Source of the DNA: Porogramme epimiltina
Lineage: Eukaryota; Basidiomycota; Agaricomycetes; Polyporales; Polyporaceae
NCBI GenBank assembly: GCA_900155495.1
Contig: FTLJ01000233.1
Coordinates: 1-64,000, forward strand
Direction: 5' to 3'
DNA: 64,000 nucleotides
This document shows, one piece after another, positions 32,828-44,736 of the stretch. The translations under genes and the position numbers were made by a program. Under the pieces are notes generated by a model. It did not search any database and was not told the DNA's origin. It saw only the letters and a list, made by a program, of their open reading frames with translations. Numbering within the stretch: position 1 is the first letter of the stretch; each line of letters starts with the position of its first letter.

Positions 32828-34921
32828 ATGCACACCTCATCGATTGCCCTTATCCTTGTCCTCGCCACGGTCTCACATTTTGTCTTATTCCTCCTCCGAA
32901 ATGCTCTATACCGAAGCCGCTCACTTCCTCCTGGTCCGCGTCGCCTTCCACTCATTGGAAATCTGCTCGATATGATACCCAGGCCCCAAAGATGGCTATT
33001 GTATCGAGACCTGTGCGCCACGTATGGTAAGTCGCGGATTCTGTGTTCCTGCCTATCCGTTGGTTTCGGTCCTGATGCTATACACAGGAAATATCGTCTA
33101 CATGAATTCTATGGGCCGTTCTATGCTTATTCTTGGAGACCCGGGCCTGGCTGAAGAATTCCTCGAGAAGAAATCTATGAATACTTCCGATAGACCTGAA
33201 ACTCCGGTAATAGAATTGTGAGTGTTGATTGTACTTGATACTTCGTGTGAAATGCCTCATAGCAGTAGGGTCGGTCAGGAGCTGAACGTGGGATTGATGC
33301 GGTACGGGCCGTGGTGGCGCCGCCACAGGCGAGCTTTCTGGCAATATTTTCATCGCGATGCTTGCCTACCCTACCGCGCAACCCAGCGCGTGATGGCCCA
33401 TCGTCTTCTAGGAATGTTGCTCAACGATCCTTCGGGCCTTCGATTCAAGAGTAATGTCAAATAGTAAGTAGTTAATGCTCAACTTACAGATCCAAAACAC
33501 TGAGTGTTTTATGGGGTAGCACATTTGTAGCCTCCATCTTGCGCGTTGTGTACGGAATTGATGCGGCGGGAGAGGATGACCCGTTCGTAGCACTAGTCGA
33601 CGACGCTCTGGATGCGGTCAGCCAGGGCATGATTCCAGGTCGATTTCTCGTGGAATATTTGCCATTTCTACGATCCATGCCTTCCTGGTTCCCCGGTTCC
33701 GGAAAACAAGCTTGCTTCGTCCAGTGGAGGAATGCAAACATAGCCTTAAAAGAAGCTCCATTCGAGCATGTGAAGAATACAATGGTGAGATTTTGTTCCA
33801 TCTTTCTGATACCTTCCTCATTGATACTTGGTAGAACAAGGAGGAGTCCCGGAATTCAGTCGTGGGTCAACTTCTCAACAATCGATCTGGTCTGGGTGGC
33901 GCCTCTCTTCTCGTAGATTACGAGGAAGTCGTTCAGAATGTGGGAGCTGTGGCATTCGAAGGTGAGTACTTTCCAGGACCCGCTTCGCATCTGGTGCTCA
34001 GAAACCGGTTGTACAGGTGGCGCTGATACAGTAAGCTTTTGTCAAATTCTGTGTGTTGGCTTCCAGGGGATTGACCTCGCTACCTAGACATATTCCACTA
34101 TTCTAGGGGCGTTCCTTGCTCTATCCCTGTACCCGGAAGCTTTGAAGAAAGCACAGGAAGAACTTGATGAAGTCGTTGGCTCCGATCGCCTTCCTACCTT
34201 TGAAGACAAGGATGCCCTAGTATACGTGACTGCCACTGTAATGGAGGCCCTGCGATGGCACCTGGTTGGACCTCTAGGTATTCCTCACTGCACAGTGGCT
34301 GACGACGAGTTCCACGGGTACCTCATCCCCGCAGGCACTATAGTCATATACAACAGCTGGTATGTTTCGATCATAATAAACTACACAGGAGAACTCATCA
34401 AACTGCTTGACACGCTCTAGGTGGTTTATGAACGATCCCGGGGTCTATACCGACCCACACATCTTCCGGCCTGAACGCTTCATTCGAGACGGGAAGATAA
34501 ATTCTGAGATACGCGACCCCGGACTGTTTGTGTTCGGATACGGGCGGAGGTTAGTCGGGAATGCGTGCCAATCACGTCCTTACCAAGGCATCAGGCTGAT
34601 GACATACTCCAACCCCAGGATCTGCCCCGGTCGCTACTTTGCTCAGGACAGTTTGTTTATCAATCTCGCTTCTATACTTCACGTTTTCGATATTACCCCA
34701 CCTCTGGACGAGCACGGAAATCCGATCAAGGTCGGGTACCGGTTGAGCGAGGGTGTACTTGCGTACGTAACCTCACCCCTTCGCGTGGACCATGGTGCCT
34801 TGCATACTAAATCTGTTGTATTTGGTGTAGGTACCCCGAGGACTGTCGCTGCGTCATCAAGCCCCGTTCTGCCGTTGCTGAGGACCTTATTCGTCAGCAC
34901 GCGAAGGATGCGTGGAGCTAA
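32828..34921 (+). CDS. Cytochrome P450 (array member 2)
   Basis: Ten exons in the same pattern as member 1. Start MHTSSIALILVLATVSHF; a GTG three bases earlier is not needed. The anchor is followed by RSRSLPPGPRRLPLIGN, without the usual WRARSRG stretch, so the hinge differs from the other members. C-helix WWRRHRRAFWQYF. I-helix GGADT from a 14-nt exon (34017-34030), then TYSTILGAFLALSLYP. K-helix [19 protein letters not shown], heme loop [14 protein letters not shown]. The PERF-preceding exon starts WFMNDPGVY where other members have ACMHDPE. The C-terminus YPEDCRCVIKPRS ends DAWS at 34921. Complete and probably functional; substrate unknown. Confidence 0.92.
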
Positions 34922-36087
34922 GGCGTTGCTGAGTGAAAGATAACTTACTCCATGGTTCGGCAGGGTCCTAGAAACATCGAGAGGCGGATATGTTCTATAT
35001 TGAAGACACTGATGTACATGTAATGTTCCACATGTCATTTTTTTTTTCAAGTTACAACTGTGGCGCTCTTGGCCTTCGATTGGTGCGTAAATCGGAGGCA
35101 CTGCGGGGAGAAGCGAGAGGCATCAAACTTCTCATGAGGCGTATCGTAAGTGCCCTTACTCTGACCAATAGGAGGAACACAACGCAACTCTCCCTCCTTT
35201 AGATCTTCTCCACCGTACAAGCTTGCAACCCGGGGCATCACGCGCAATCTCTTACTCGGATGGCGGCTGTTCTCCTTTATTTTATTTGCATATACAGTGA
35301 ACTTGACCACTGGCGCTACGGATGTGTCCTTGAAGATATCTCGTGACTCATGCTGGTAATAGCTTCTTTTAAACGCCGAGGATAGCGTGAGCCTTAGAAC
35401 GCTCCAAGATATTATGGAACAGCTAAAATCCAAGGTAAGGACTTTCATCATAATCCCTCCTGTGCTCCAAACTGAATGGGGCGCTAGTAGAGAAGCATGT
35501 TGACATCGAACACATTGCATAATGTATTCACCATGGTCAAAGTTGGAACGAAGAGAGGAGTTGACACCTAATCATAACGCTAGCGGGTGCTAGAACTTCC
35601 AGCGAATACAACGTGACCAACACGATATCTCCTTCTGCGAGTAGAAGAATGGTAACAAACGATGTCATGACTCATGGGGTGTGTACTCATTTGTCTCCAA
35701 TGAGAATCCACCTTTGCCAAGGACGACCTTTTTTAGTGTTTCTACACACATCTATCACGGGCGAGAGGTAAGAGCACTCTCTTCGGGAAGCTACTTGACG
35801 TCTTACATCCTACCACCAGACGCACGGGGAATGGTCGAAGCCTGTCTGATTGCGTGTGAAGCCGGTGCACGAAGAGCGATCTGTGGTATTCGCAGTTGGC
35901 GTAAGTGGGGAAGAATTTGCACATGCCAGCATCTCCGTGGCGGGTGCAATACAACACCACGCTTAGTCCTCCGGGCCCCGCTTCTCGTGAATTGTAGACG
36001 AGCGTTTCGGAGCACGCTCAGGCGCAGGCAATAAAAGCCGACACTACCCCAGCCCAATACGAAGCAACGACTCTCCCCATTGTACAA
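34922..36087. other. Intergenic between P450-2 and P450-3
   Basis: A 1.17-kb interval with no recognised gene. An AATAAAAG element at about 36030-36037, some 50 nt before the next start codon, may serve as the TATA-like element of P450-3. Confidence 0.5.
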
Positions 36088-38215
36088 ATGGCTGAATGGA
36101 CACTCCCCGCCTACTACCCCACGCTGCTCCTGGTGGCTATCATGCTGCCTATTTTGGCTTATGTTCAATCCGTTTCTAGGTGGCGCGCACGGTCTCGAGG
36201 TCTTTCTCTTCCCCCTGGACCGCCGCCCCTCCCTATCGTCGGCAACATGTTCAATATTCCCAAAGTCAAAGCTTGGTACGACTTTCAGAAGCTTGCTGAG
36301 AAATACGGTGAGCATATCGTGGTTATCGGTGGCGGAGGGTGTATGAGCGTAGGTTGAATTTGTTGCACCATCGCACAGGGGACATCATACATTTTAGAGC
36401 GGCTGGACAATCTGTCCTCGTACTCGGAAGTGAAGATGCGATGTCGGAATATCTCAACAAACGGTCGCAGAACACTTCAGACAGGAAGCAGACAATCATG
36501 ATCGAGCTGTACGTTGCACCCAGCCTTCCCCCGCGCGATGGTCACAGTGACTGATATCAGCTTCAACCTATCTGCGACAGGACCGGGTCTGAGTTCAACT
36601 TTGCTTTCATGTCGTACGGAACGCGGTGGCGGAACAATAGGCGTGCTTTTTGGCAACATTTTCATCAGGACGCGAGTGTTGGCCACCGCCCTATCCAGCT
36701 TGCAGCGGCCCATATATTCTTGGATAAGCTCTTGACGGACCCAACGCGTCTGAAGGATCATATCCGATAGTGAGTCACGCCGGATACTAGTTGGTCTGTC
36801 GTCACTTACGTAGGGCTCTGCGTCAGCACGTTTGGCGCTTCAGTGATGAAAGTTGTCTACGGCATCGAAGCTAAGGAGGAAGACGACGAATTCGTGACGG
36901 TGGCTGAAGCAGCCGTCAACGCCGCTGTCGAGGGCCTGGAGTTCCCGGGGAAATTCTTTGTCGAATATTTTCCTTTCCTGCGCCATATCCCCGCCTGGTT
37001 CCCTGGAGCGTCTTCTCAAAGGCTCTTCGAGATGTGGCAAGCAGTGAATGAGAAATCGGTGAGCATGCCGTATGCTTACGCGAAAGAGAACATGGTGAGT
37101 TCCTCTATATTCTACACAAATATGTCACTCCTATTGATGCCGCGGTCAAGGACTCCCGTGAGGTACAACAATCTATGGTTGGACGGCTGCTGTCGTCACT
37201 TGGAACTTCGACTGACGAATCTGAGCGAAGCCAAGTTATCCGAGAGTCGGCGGCAGTCGCATTTGAAGGTTCGTTGGTTAGATAACACCCCTTCAGTTAT
37301 GAGCTAACGTTCATTGAATTGCACGATAGCGGGGTCCGATACGGTGAGTTATGTTTGTTCTAACTTAACGTGAGAAACGCATTTATCTTCGTCACAGACA
37401 TTCTCCACTCTTCAAGCCGCATTTCTCGCGCTATCTAGAAGTCCATCGGCCCTGAAAAGGGCCCAAGCAGAGCTCGATGCCGTTGTTGGACACCATCGCC
37501 TTCCGAACTTCGACGATGAAACGTCCCTCGTCTATGTGAAGGCTACAATCCTAGAAGCTCTAAGGTGGCACAACGTTGTGCCCATGGGAGTAGCGCACGC
37601 CTCGCTGGCTGACGACGAGCTGCGAGGGTGGTTCATTCCTGCCGGGACGATCATCCTGTCCAATATATGGTGCGAACACATCCGACATTCCCTGGTTTTA
37701 TGAGTTGAGATTTCTCCCGCAGGGCATGCATGCATGATCCGGAAGTCTACCCTGACCCCGACGAGTTCCGACCGGAGCGTTTCATCCGTGATGGCAAGAT
37801 AGACGAAACCGTGAGGAGTCCTCTTGACTTCGTGTTCGGCTTTGGTCGACGGTATGCCGCTCGCACATACCGTGCTCCCTGAGTCTCGCGAGGTGCTTAC
37901 CGCTCTGCGTAGGATTTGCCCTGGTCGCTACTTTGCTCAAGCAGGGCTCTTCATCAACATCGCGTCTGCCTTACATGTATTTGACGTCACTTCCGCCACA
38001 GACGAAAACGGTCATGAGATCAAAGTCGAGTATGAAATGACCCCCGGTTTCTTATCGTGTGTTAAGTTCATTTGGTCTCTGCGGGATGTATAAGCTGATT
38101 GCCTTGATACAGATACCCGGCGGATTGTCGCTGCACGATTAAACCTCGCTTCCCGGGAGCCGAGGAGCTGATTCGAACGCACGCTGCTGCTGCTCGGGCT
38201 GGTCAAGTAGAGTGA
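36088..38215 (+). CDS. Cytochrome P450 (array member 3)
   Basis: Start [20 protein letters not shown] gives the ER anchor, then [23 protein letters not shown]-helix [13 protein letters not shown] has NN where other members have RH. I-helix AGSDT is a 14-nt exon (37330-37343), then [17 protein letters not shown]-helix [19 protein letters not shown], heme loop [15 protein letters not shown]-terminus [13 protein letters not shown], end at 38215. Its 3' end faces the 3' end of the membrane-protein gene at 38454 with 238 bp between. The linker exon before the micro-exon reads [14 protein letters not shown]. All motifs are present. Confidence 0.91.
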
Positions 38216-38453
38216 GGAAATGAGGCAGGGTCACCCGTTAGTCGTCAGAAGTCCGGTCCCACCCCAACACAAGTTTTCCGTGAGAGAAGTAGATTGAACT
38301 TGTACTATAGACCCCCATATGCCAATTTCTATCTCGAAGTCTGTAACCAAATATTCAGAACGAGCACTACGGATGGGTAACACTCAGCAGAAATCGGCGA
38401 CATGGTAAACGGGAACGTCGGGCTACGTCCCAAGGCAACAGTACTTCCACAAT

Positions 38454-40362
38454 TTAGTAACGAATGTCTTCTTCCGTGCGCTCGCCGGGTTCAGAAGGGC
38501 GGCCCAGCGTATGCATCTCTAACTCCACCGTGATCCCCTCGTGCCCCTGCCTGTCCGTCACCCTTCCTCTCGTAATGGCGTCATCACGGTCACAGACAGT
38601 GCGCTCGAACGCGATGTCGCTCATTTGCGTGAACTCACTGAGCGGGAGGGACGAGGAGTTTGCGGCGACCCTGCGCAGATTCAGGAGGACACGAGTGCAC
38701 AGTGCACTGTGGATGGCACGGACTGGCCTATATATCGTAGGATAGTGTTGTTTAACTGGCGAAAAGAGTGAGGATAAACGCGAGGCTCACATTTGACAAA
38801 CAGAGAGCACCGCGGACTGCATAGTAGGCTCGATCAATTGGGGTTGAAGAGAGCCTAAACTTTGAGGACTACTCACCGATTCAAGGGTTGTGACACTGAG
38901 GTTGATTACGGAGAGGACGAGCATGAACAAATAGTACAATGAGCCTAAATTTGTTTCATGAGCCTCCCCATTTTAAACCTGATGGAACAATGAACAGGGG
39001 GAACGCACCATCACGATACATGGTCTCAACAAGGGGCGACCGAGTAGACCTGGAGAATAGCCGTCTCGGCTGTCCGCTTCCCCCGCGCTCCGTGTCGGGA
39101 CGTCCTTCGGATGTTTGCCATCTGCGCCAAAACGTCATCACGACCAGGACTTTCGGCGGTAGATCGGCGGTAACGCGACCAGTCAGCATGCGCCGAGAGG
39201 AGAAATGCCAATAGCTGCTCACCGGTTTCCGAGAATAATATACAACTGAAGAGAACCCAGCCTTGACGGAGGTTGACTGAAGGAACGCAGCCAGTGACCT
39301 TGATGACGTCTCTATCCGGATCTGTACAGAAAGTGTTTGTGCTCGCATCCGAAAAGTGGAAGGACAGCACCTACAAACGAGTCGCGTTAAATAGTATATA
39401 TTAACAACGCCAGACGGAACCTTGAAAAGAGATCGGGGTGAGCACTGTAGCACTATTACGCAGAGTTGTTTGTGACTTACTATCATAATGAATGTAAGGA
39501 CAGCGATCGTGGCCACTATACGCGGCTTGAAGTCGTATAATGCAAGAGTGCGCGCCATGAGAATAACTGTGTCCGGCACTTGAGTAGAATGGTCGCCTCG
39601 AACAATGTGATGACATACATTCGGAGCTATATGATCCCAACGAATAGACGTCTACAAAACGAGGGGGGGGGGTAAAAACGAAGCTCGCAGTGAGAAAATG
39701 TCCAGAGTTTACTCACATGCGATGACTTGGAACTCAGCAGAGCACGTCTATAATAGCATAAGTAAGGCATCGCATCTCGAACAATATGACAGACCGTTGT
39801 ATCGATGTCAGTGCTGAGTGAACCTACGTTTCAACAACCCAGGGGTTAAACGATGTATTTGAAGATAGACACTTCTACTCACTAATTACGGCGAGTGTAG
39901 TGTCGACCAGGGGCGAATATCGGTTCACCATGTAGATGATCTTCATAAGGCTAAGACGAGAAGGCCAAATATACGTAATCTATGTCGACATAGGAAATGG
40001 TGAGCTGTTGTCGCACAGAATAAACAAGTTTATGCACCTCTTCCTCCATCTTTCCGAAGATCTCAAGCCACTGCAGCCGACAGGAGAATGCGTCAGTGTG
40101 TGAGACAAATGTGCTTTATCTCATACGATACTCACGACGATCGTATTCGAGACGACTGCGTCATTTGAAACCTCATCAACCATGGAAGACATCGCGATAG
40201 ATTTGTTTGATCGGGACCAACGCACCTGTGAAGTACTGCGGCTGGTGTGAGTATATATGCGGCGGAGGTCAAACTTACATGGTTTTGCAGACGTACCTTA
40301 ACCAGAGTCAGTTGCGCTAGCTCATGCCCTCCTTGCCGCGCGATACCATCGAGAACCGACAT
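38454..40362 (-). CDS. DUF6533-like multi-span membrane protein (copy A)
   Basis: Member of a basidiomycete-expanded family of seven-helix-like membrane proteins of unknown function. It starts MSVLDGIARQGGHELAQLTLVK, as copy B at 60427 does. Visible segments are VILMARTLALYDFKPRI (39579 downward), VIKVTGCVPSVNLRQGWV and LFSCILFSETG. After those come VLVVMTFWRRWQTSEG, VETMYRDGAFPLFI and SLYYLFMLVLSVINLSVTTLES. The C-terminal cytosolic tail is HSALCTRVLLNLRRVAAN then SSSLPLSEFTQMSDIAFE, ending EEDIRY at 38454. About ten short exons, not all of which I could fix between 40300 and 39580. The tail matches copy B closely. It is tail-to-tail with P450-3. Confidence 0.75.
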
Positions 40363-41732
40363 GGGCAGAGCCCCCAACTTGAGCCAAAGACGTCCCCGTC
40401 GTCCTCGAGGACGGTGGACAGGGATCGCGGACACGTCGCCAGGCTACGTCTTCCAATCCGCCTTAATACATATGGTCTCGGCGCGTCATTACGTTGGCCG
40501 GTCGTAGGCGAACGCGGCACTGGATGCGGACCATTGTCTCGGCGACGGTGGGAACGTGTGGTCAGCGTTCCGCGACCCCTCGCTACTATCTCTAAAAGTT
40601 TAGTATACCATCAAATATAGGGGTCATCCATTTAGAAGAAGAGGAGAGAGGTGGTGAAGGTGATAAATGCTTCTCAACGTCTTGTCCACCGTCTTCGGCG
40701 CCGACAATTTCAAATTGCTAGCTACGGCGGATCCGCAAACGCAACCCAATTGAATCTGTGGGAAACACAGCCAGGTCCCCATTAGCCCAATACTGACGTC
40801 TGACTTATCTTTCCACTCAGTAGTCACCTTGGGAACTTGAAGTTCAGCTGGCTGAGGCTCGTGGGTGAGTCGAAAGTTTTCAACGTTTGTAGTGTAAAAA
40901 TGATTCTCTCACACAGAACTATGATATTGATCACCATATGGCTGCCACGTCTGGGCGAGCTCAGCTCACGCGTTCAGAGAGGGCTGGGGAGGACACGCTC
41001 AGCTCTGTGGGCGTTGTCGAGTCTCGATGAGGTCAACACCGGACGGGGTCCAGACCAGATGCAGTGATGACGTCAGCCAGGTAGACGCCAATGCTGAATC
41101 GAAAACCAGCCATCCTTTTGGGGCGCCTCCGATCCGTAACGTGTACCTCACCTCTGACTGAGTTTATAGTTTCCGGCTTCACTCTGATGTTCATTTTTTC
41201 TCCGCTGAAGATGAACTTCGGATGGTGCACCGATGCGCTTCGTGTCAAGAGAGTGAGTCAACTTTTTCATTAGGCGTGTCACAACGTGTTTACTTACCTT
41301 CGCTGCTGACAGGTCCTAGCAGTTATAGAAACGAGTCGAAAGGCCTCTAACTTCGATGCCTGGTCATTGAGCGCCAGCTTTGTGCCTGCAAAGCTCTCCT
41401 TGTATGACGTATCTCGTAACTTACAACCGCTTCTCATGATTCCTTTTATATAAGCAATCTAGAAAGGGCCGCGACACGACTCCGAGGGGTGCTCAGTGCT
41501 GCAATACATTGGTACGACTTCGGTGTCTTCCCTTTATAGGTTGTCTATCTGACGAGGGGTGATCTAGGCGCAAGCCTTATTGGCCGCCGAAACCTTAATA
41601 GAGGGAAACTACTTTGGATGAGTATGTTCTCTCACAGCTAAGTGGATGTAAAGGGCGGAGTGTGACTACTGCTCCATAACGCTTTCCGGTCAGGCGGTCA
41701 AGTCACTCACATAAAGCTAGACTCGCATTCCC
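40363..41732. other. Intergenic; contains coding-like fragments of unknown origin
   Basis: A 1.37-kb interval before P450-4. On the + strand there are fragments with protein-like character flanked by plausible splice sites: MLLNVLSTVFGADNFKLL (from 40667), NYDIDHHMAATSGRAQL (about 40918), KASNFDAWSLSASFVPAKLS (about 41340), NLERAATRLRGVLSAAIH (about 41458) and QALLAAETLIEGNYFG ending at 41621. I cannot join them into one convincing frame. They may be a decayed gene or a real one with many small exons; I do not recognise the family. Confidence 0.3.
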
Positions 41733-43858
41733 ATGGCTTCCCTTGAATCGATGCCCGCCGCCGCCATGGACTCCCTCACGGAAGTCTGTGTAGTCCTGTC
41801 TGTCCTCATATGTTTAATACGTCTTCGCTCTGCCTACAGCTGGCGTGCCCGCTCTCACGGTCTACCGTTACCTCCTGGCCCCAAGCCTCTCCCTATCCTC
41901 GGAAACATAATCACCTTCCCCACGGTTAAACCGTGGCTTGCGAGCTTGAAGTTTTTTCAGCAGTATGGTGAGTGCTTTCGCCATGTAGATGGCGTTCGAG
42001 GTTTGTTTTCCTGACATAATTATCATATTTAATAGGGGATCTAGTCTACTTCCGTGTACTTGGGCAACAATTCCTCATCCTTGGGAGCGCAAGCGCGATC
42101 ACAGAGCTACTCGAGCAGCGTTCTGCCATTAGCTCTGACCGTGTTCAGACGCCAATGATCGAGCTGTGAGGAATACTTTTTGTACTCGAATTCGATGTTG
42201 ATAGCTACTCTCAGATCTGGATCGAGCTTGAATCTTGCCCTTTTCCCTTACGGACAGCGATGGAGACGTCACAGGCGTTCGTTTTGGCAATACTTCCATC
42301 GTGATGCTGCTTGCGCCTACCATCCAACTCAGCAGGCGATAGCATACGAGTTCCTGGGCAAACTACTCGATGATCCAGCTCACTTGAAGAAGCACATACG
42401 GTTGTAAGTCATATCATAGACTCTTCGGTAATGCATTCCCGACGACTGACGTTGGTGTTTGTACGACACAGCACATTCGGCGCAGCCGCACTGAAAACGG
42501 TGTACGGCATTACCACAAACGACAACGACGGATATATGGCACTTATTGACGAGACATTGGAAGGACCTGCGCAGGGCTTGGTTCCCGGCAAGTTTCTCGT
42601 TCAATTTCTGCCGTTTTTGCGATACATACCCCCATGGGTCCCTGGTGCGACCTCACAAAGGTTGTGGGCAAAATGGACAGCATCTGCCGAGAAGCTCAAG
42701 AACACGCCTTTTCAACACACACAAGCCTCGATGGTGAACAATTAATCTGCGCTAAAAATCGTGTTGCGTGTCTGAACTTAGCTCACATACAGACAGATGA
42801 CGATGCGCGAAGCTCTGTTGTGGGCCAGCTTTTGTCAAAGCTTCCTCCCCAATCCGATCAAATATTCTGGGACGAAGAGCTGGAGATTGCGAAGAATGTG
42901 GGTGCAGTATCTCTTGAAGGTACGTACTGACGGCATCTTCGATCTGTCCCCCTATTCATTGTCGTGTTGGATGTAGCTGGAGCAGACACGGTGAGGGTTT
43001 ATTTGAGCCTTGAGGTTACACAGGAATACCCATTTACCTCGTATGCATAGTCGTTCTCCACTCTTCAAGCCGTTTTTCTCGGACTCTCCTTCAACCCAGA
43101 CGCCGTGAGAAAGGCGCACGAAGAATTGGACGAGGTTGTAGGCCCTCATCGCCTTCCCGACCACAACGACCGTGATTCCCTCGTCTACGTCACCGCAATC
43201 GTCTTAGAGGCATTGCGGTGGCATGTCGTTATCCCCATGGGGACGCCGCACACCACAATAGCAGACCAGGAATTCCGCGGATACTTCATACCCGCTGGAA
43301 CTGCTATCGTACCAGGCACTTGGTGCGTTTTTGAAAGTAACACTTGCTGAATTCTGATTAAACTCTAGTCCGCAGGGCATGCATGCACGACCCTGAAATC
43401 TTCCCGGATCCGCATAAATTCCGGCCAGATAGGTTCATTCGGGACGGGCAGCTGAACTCAGATATACGTAGCCCGACTGCTTTCATATTTGGGTTCGGGA
43501 GGAGGCACGTGCACTTTCGGTGTTGCTGCGTCCCCTTATCAATTCACTTATATATTCCCACAGGTTGTGCCCAGGGAGATACTTTGCGCTCGACTCTCTA
43601 TTTATCAATGTCGCCTGCGCGCTTCATGTCTTTGACATCTCTCCGCCAGTCGACGAACATGGGAATGCTATAAAGATTGACTATCTGAGTACAGACGGAG
43701 TGGTAAGGTATGTCATATCATCGCCCAAGTTTATTCCAACGTGCATTTCATTGCGCACGAACAGCTACCCCGAGGATTGCCGGTGCACCATCAAGCCCCG
43801 TTCTGCGGAGGCAGAGGCACTAATTCGGGAGCATGTCAAGAGAGGTTCGAGTGCATAA
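41733..43858 (+). CDS. Cytochrome P450 (array member 4)
   Basis: Start MASLESMPAAAMDSL, anchor VCVVLSVLICLIRL, hinge WRARSHGLPLPPGPKPLPILGN. C-helix RWRRHRRSFWQYF. I-helix AGADT from a 14-nt exon (42977-42990), then SFSTLQAVFLGLSFNP. K-helix EALRWH; FRPDRFIRDGQLN has Asp in place of the Glu of PERF. Heme loop FGFGRRLCPGRYFA. C-terminus [13 protein letters not shown], end SSA at 43858. The residues after the I-helix and the tail match the general array pattern. A second Met at MDSL is an alternative start. Complete; substrate unknown. Confidence 0.92.
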
Positions 43859-44736
43859 CTAAAACCGGACCCAGTTATACAGTTGTGCCTACGCCTTTGC
43901 GCGATTAGCCATATGCTCGATTCTCCGATTCTCCTTGCTAGTCACGGCGTGGTCTCCATTTCGGAAGTCATGCAATGTACAACGGTGATGGAATTCCATG
44001 TCCAGGGACAAATGTGTACCTATATTTCCGATGCTAACGGAGCGACGGTAACGGCCTGGGACTTCTGGCGCGCACGTCTGCTGAGCCCAAATACCACACT
44101 CTCATGCGGATACAGGGCCTACTCAATGAGATGTCACTCCGGCACCCTATAGCAACTCGATTTCAAGCCTCAACTGCTTCCTTGTGCGTCAATCAGTATT
44201 CAGCGTTCTCATGTTCTAACTTCTAAACCCAAAGCGAGCGCCGCACGGCCTTTCTGACACCGCTCCAAGACTAACGAAGACCAATCTTAGCTGAACACCT
44301 CGGGGCGCCCAGCGCGCCTGCCATAAATCGCCGCTCTTCTAGCTCAAAGTTGCCCCGCATTATGGCGCTCGGATGTGCTTCCGTGGCTCCTTGAGGTTTG
44401 CTTGGTGCCACCAATGAGCTCGCTGCAATACGGACTGAATTCACCGTAAGGTTTACTTGCGTACTCCCATTCCGCTGGATCCTGGTGCCGAGTCTCCACA
44501 AGGAAGTCTCTTGTAGCTGATGACGTTGGAGGTTCTAAATCCTCGTTGGGAAATTCCAGGTGAGGTTATTATGTTCTACTTCTTACCTTCTCCGCGCTAG
44601 TCATTGGCACACGGCGGGGATGATCATCGCCCACATTTTGAGAACTCTCTAAAAGTCCGATTGGGTCGCACGCAAATGGGCCTCTAAAAAGGTATAGGCC
44701 CCTGCACCCGTTGACCTGTTCGTCCTCGTCTCACTC
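43859..44736. other. Intergenic between P450-4 and P450-5
   Basis: An 878-bp interval. The open frame at 43883-44152 shows no known motif. Nothing else recognised; the promoter of P450-5 is presumably in the last 200 bp. Confidence 0.5.
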
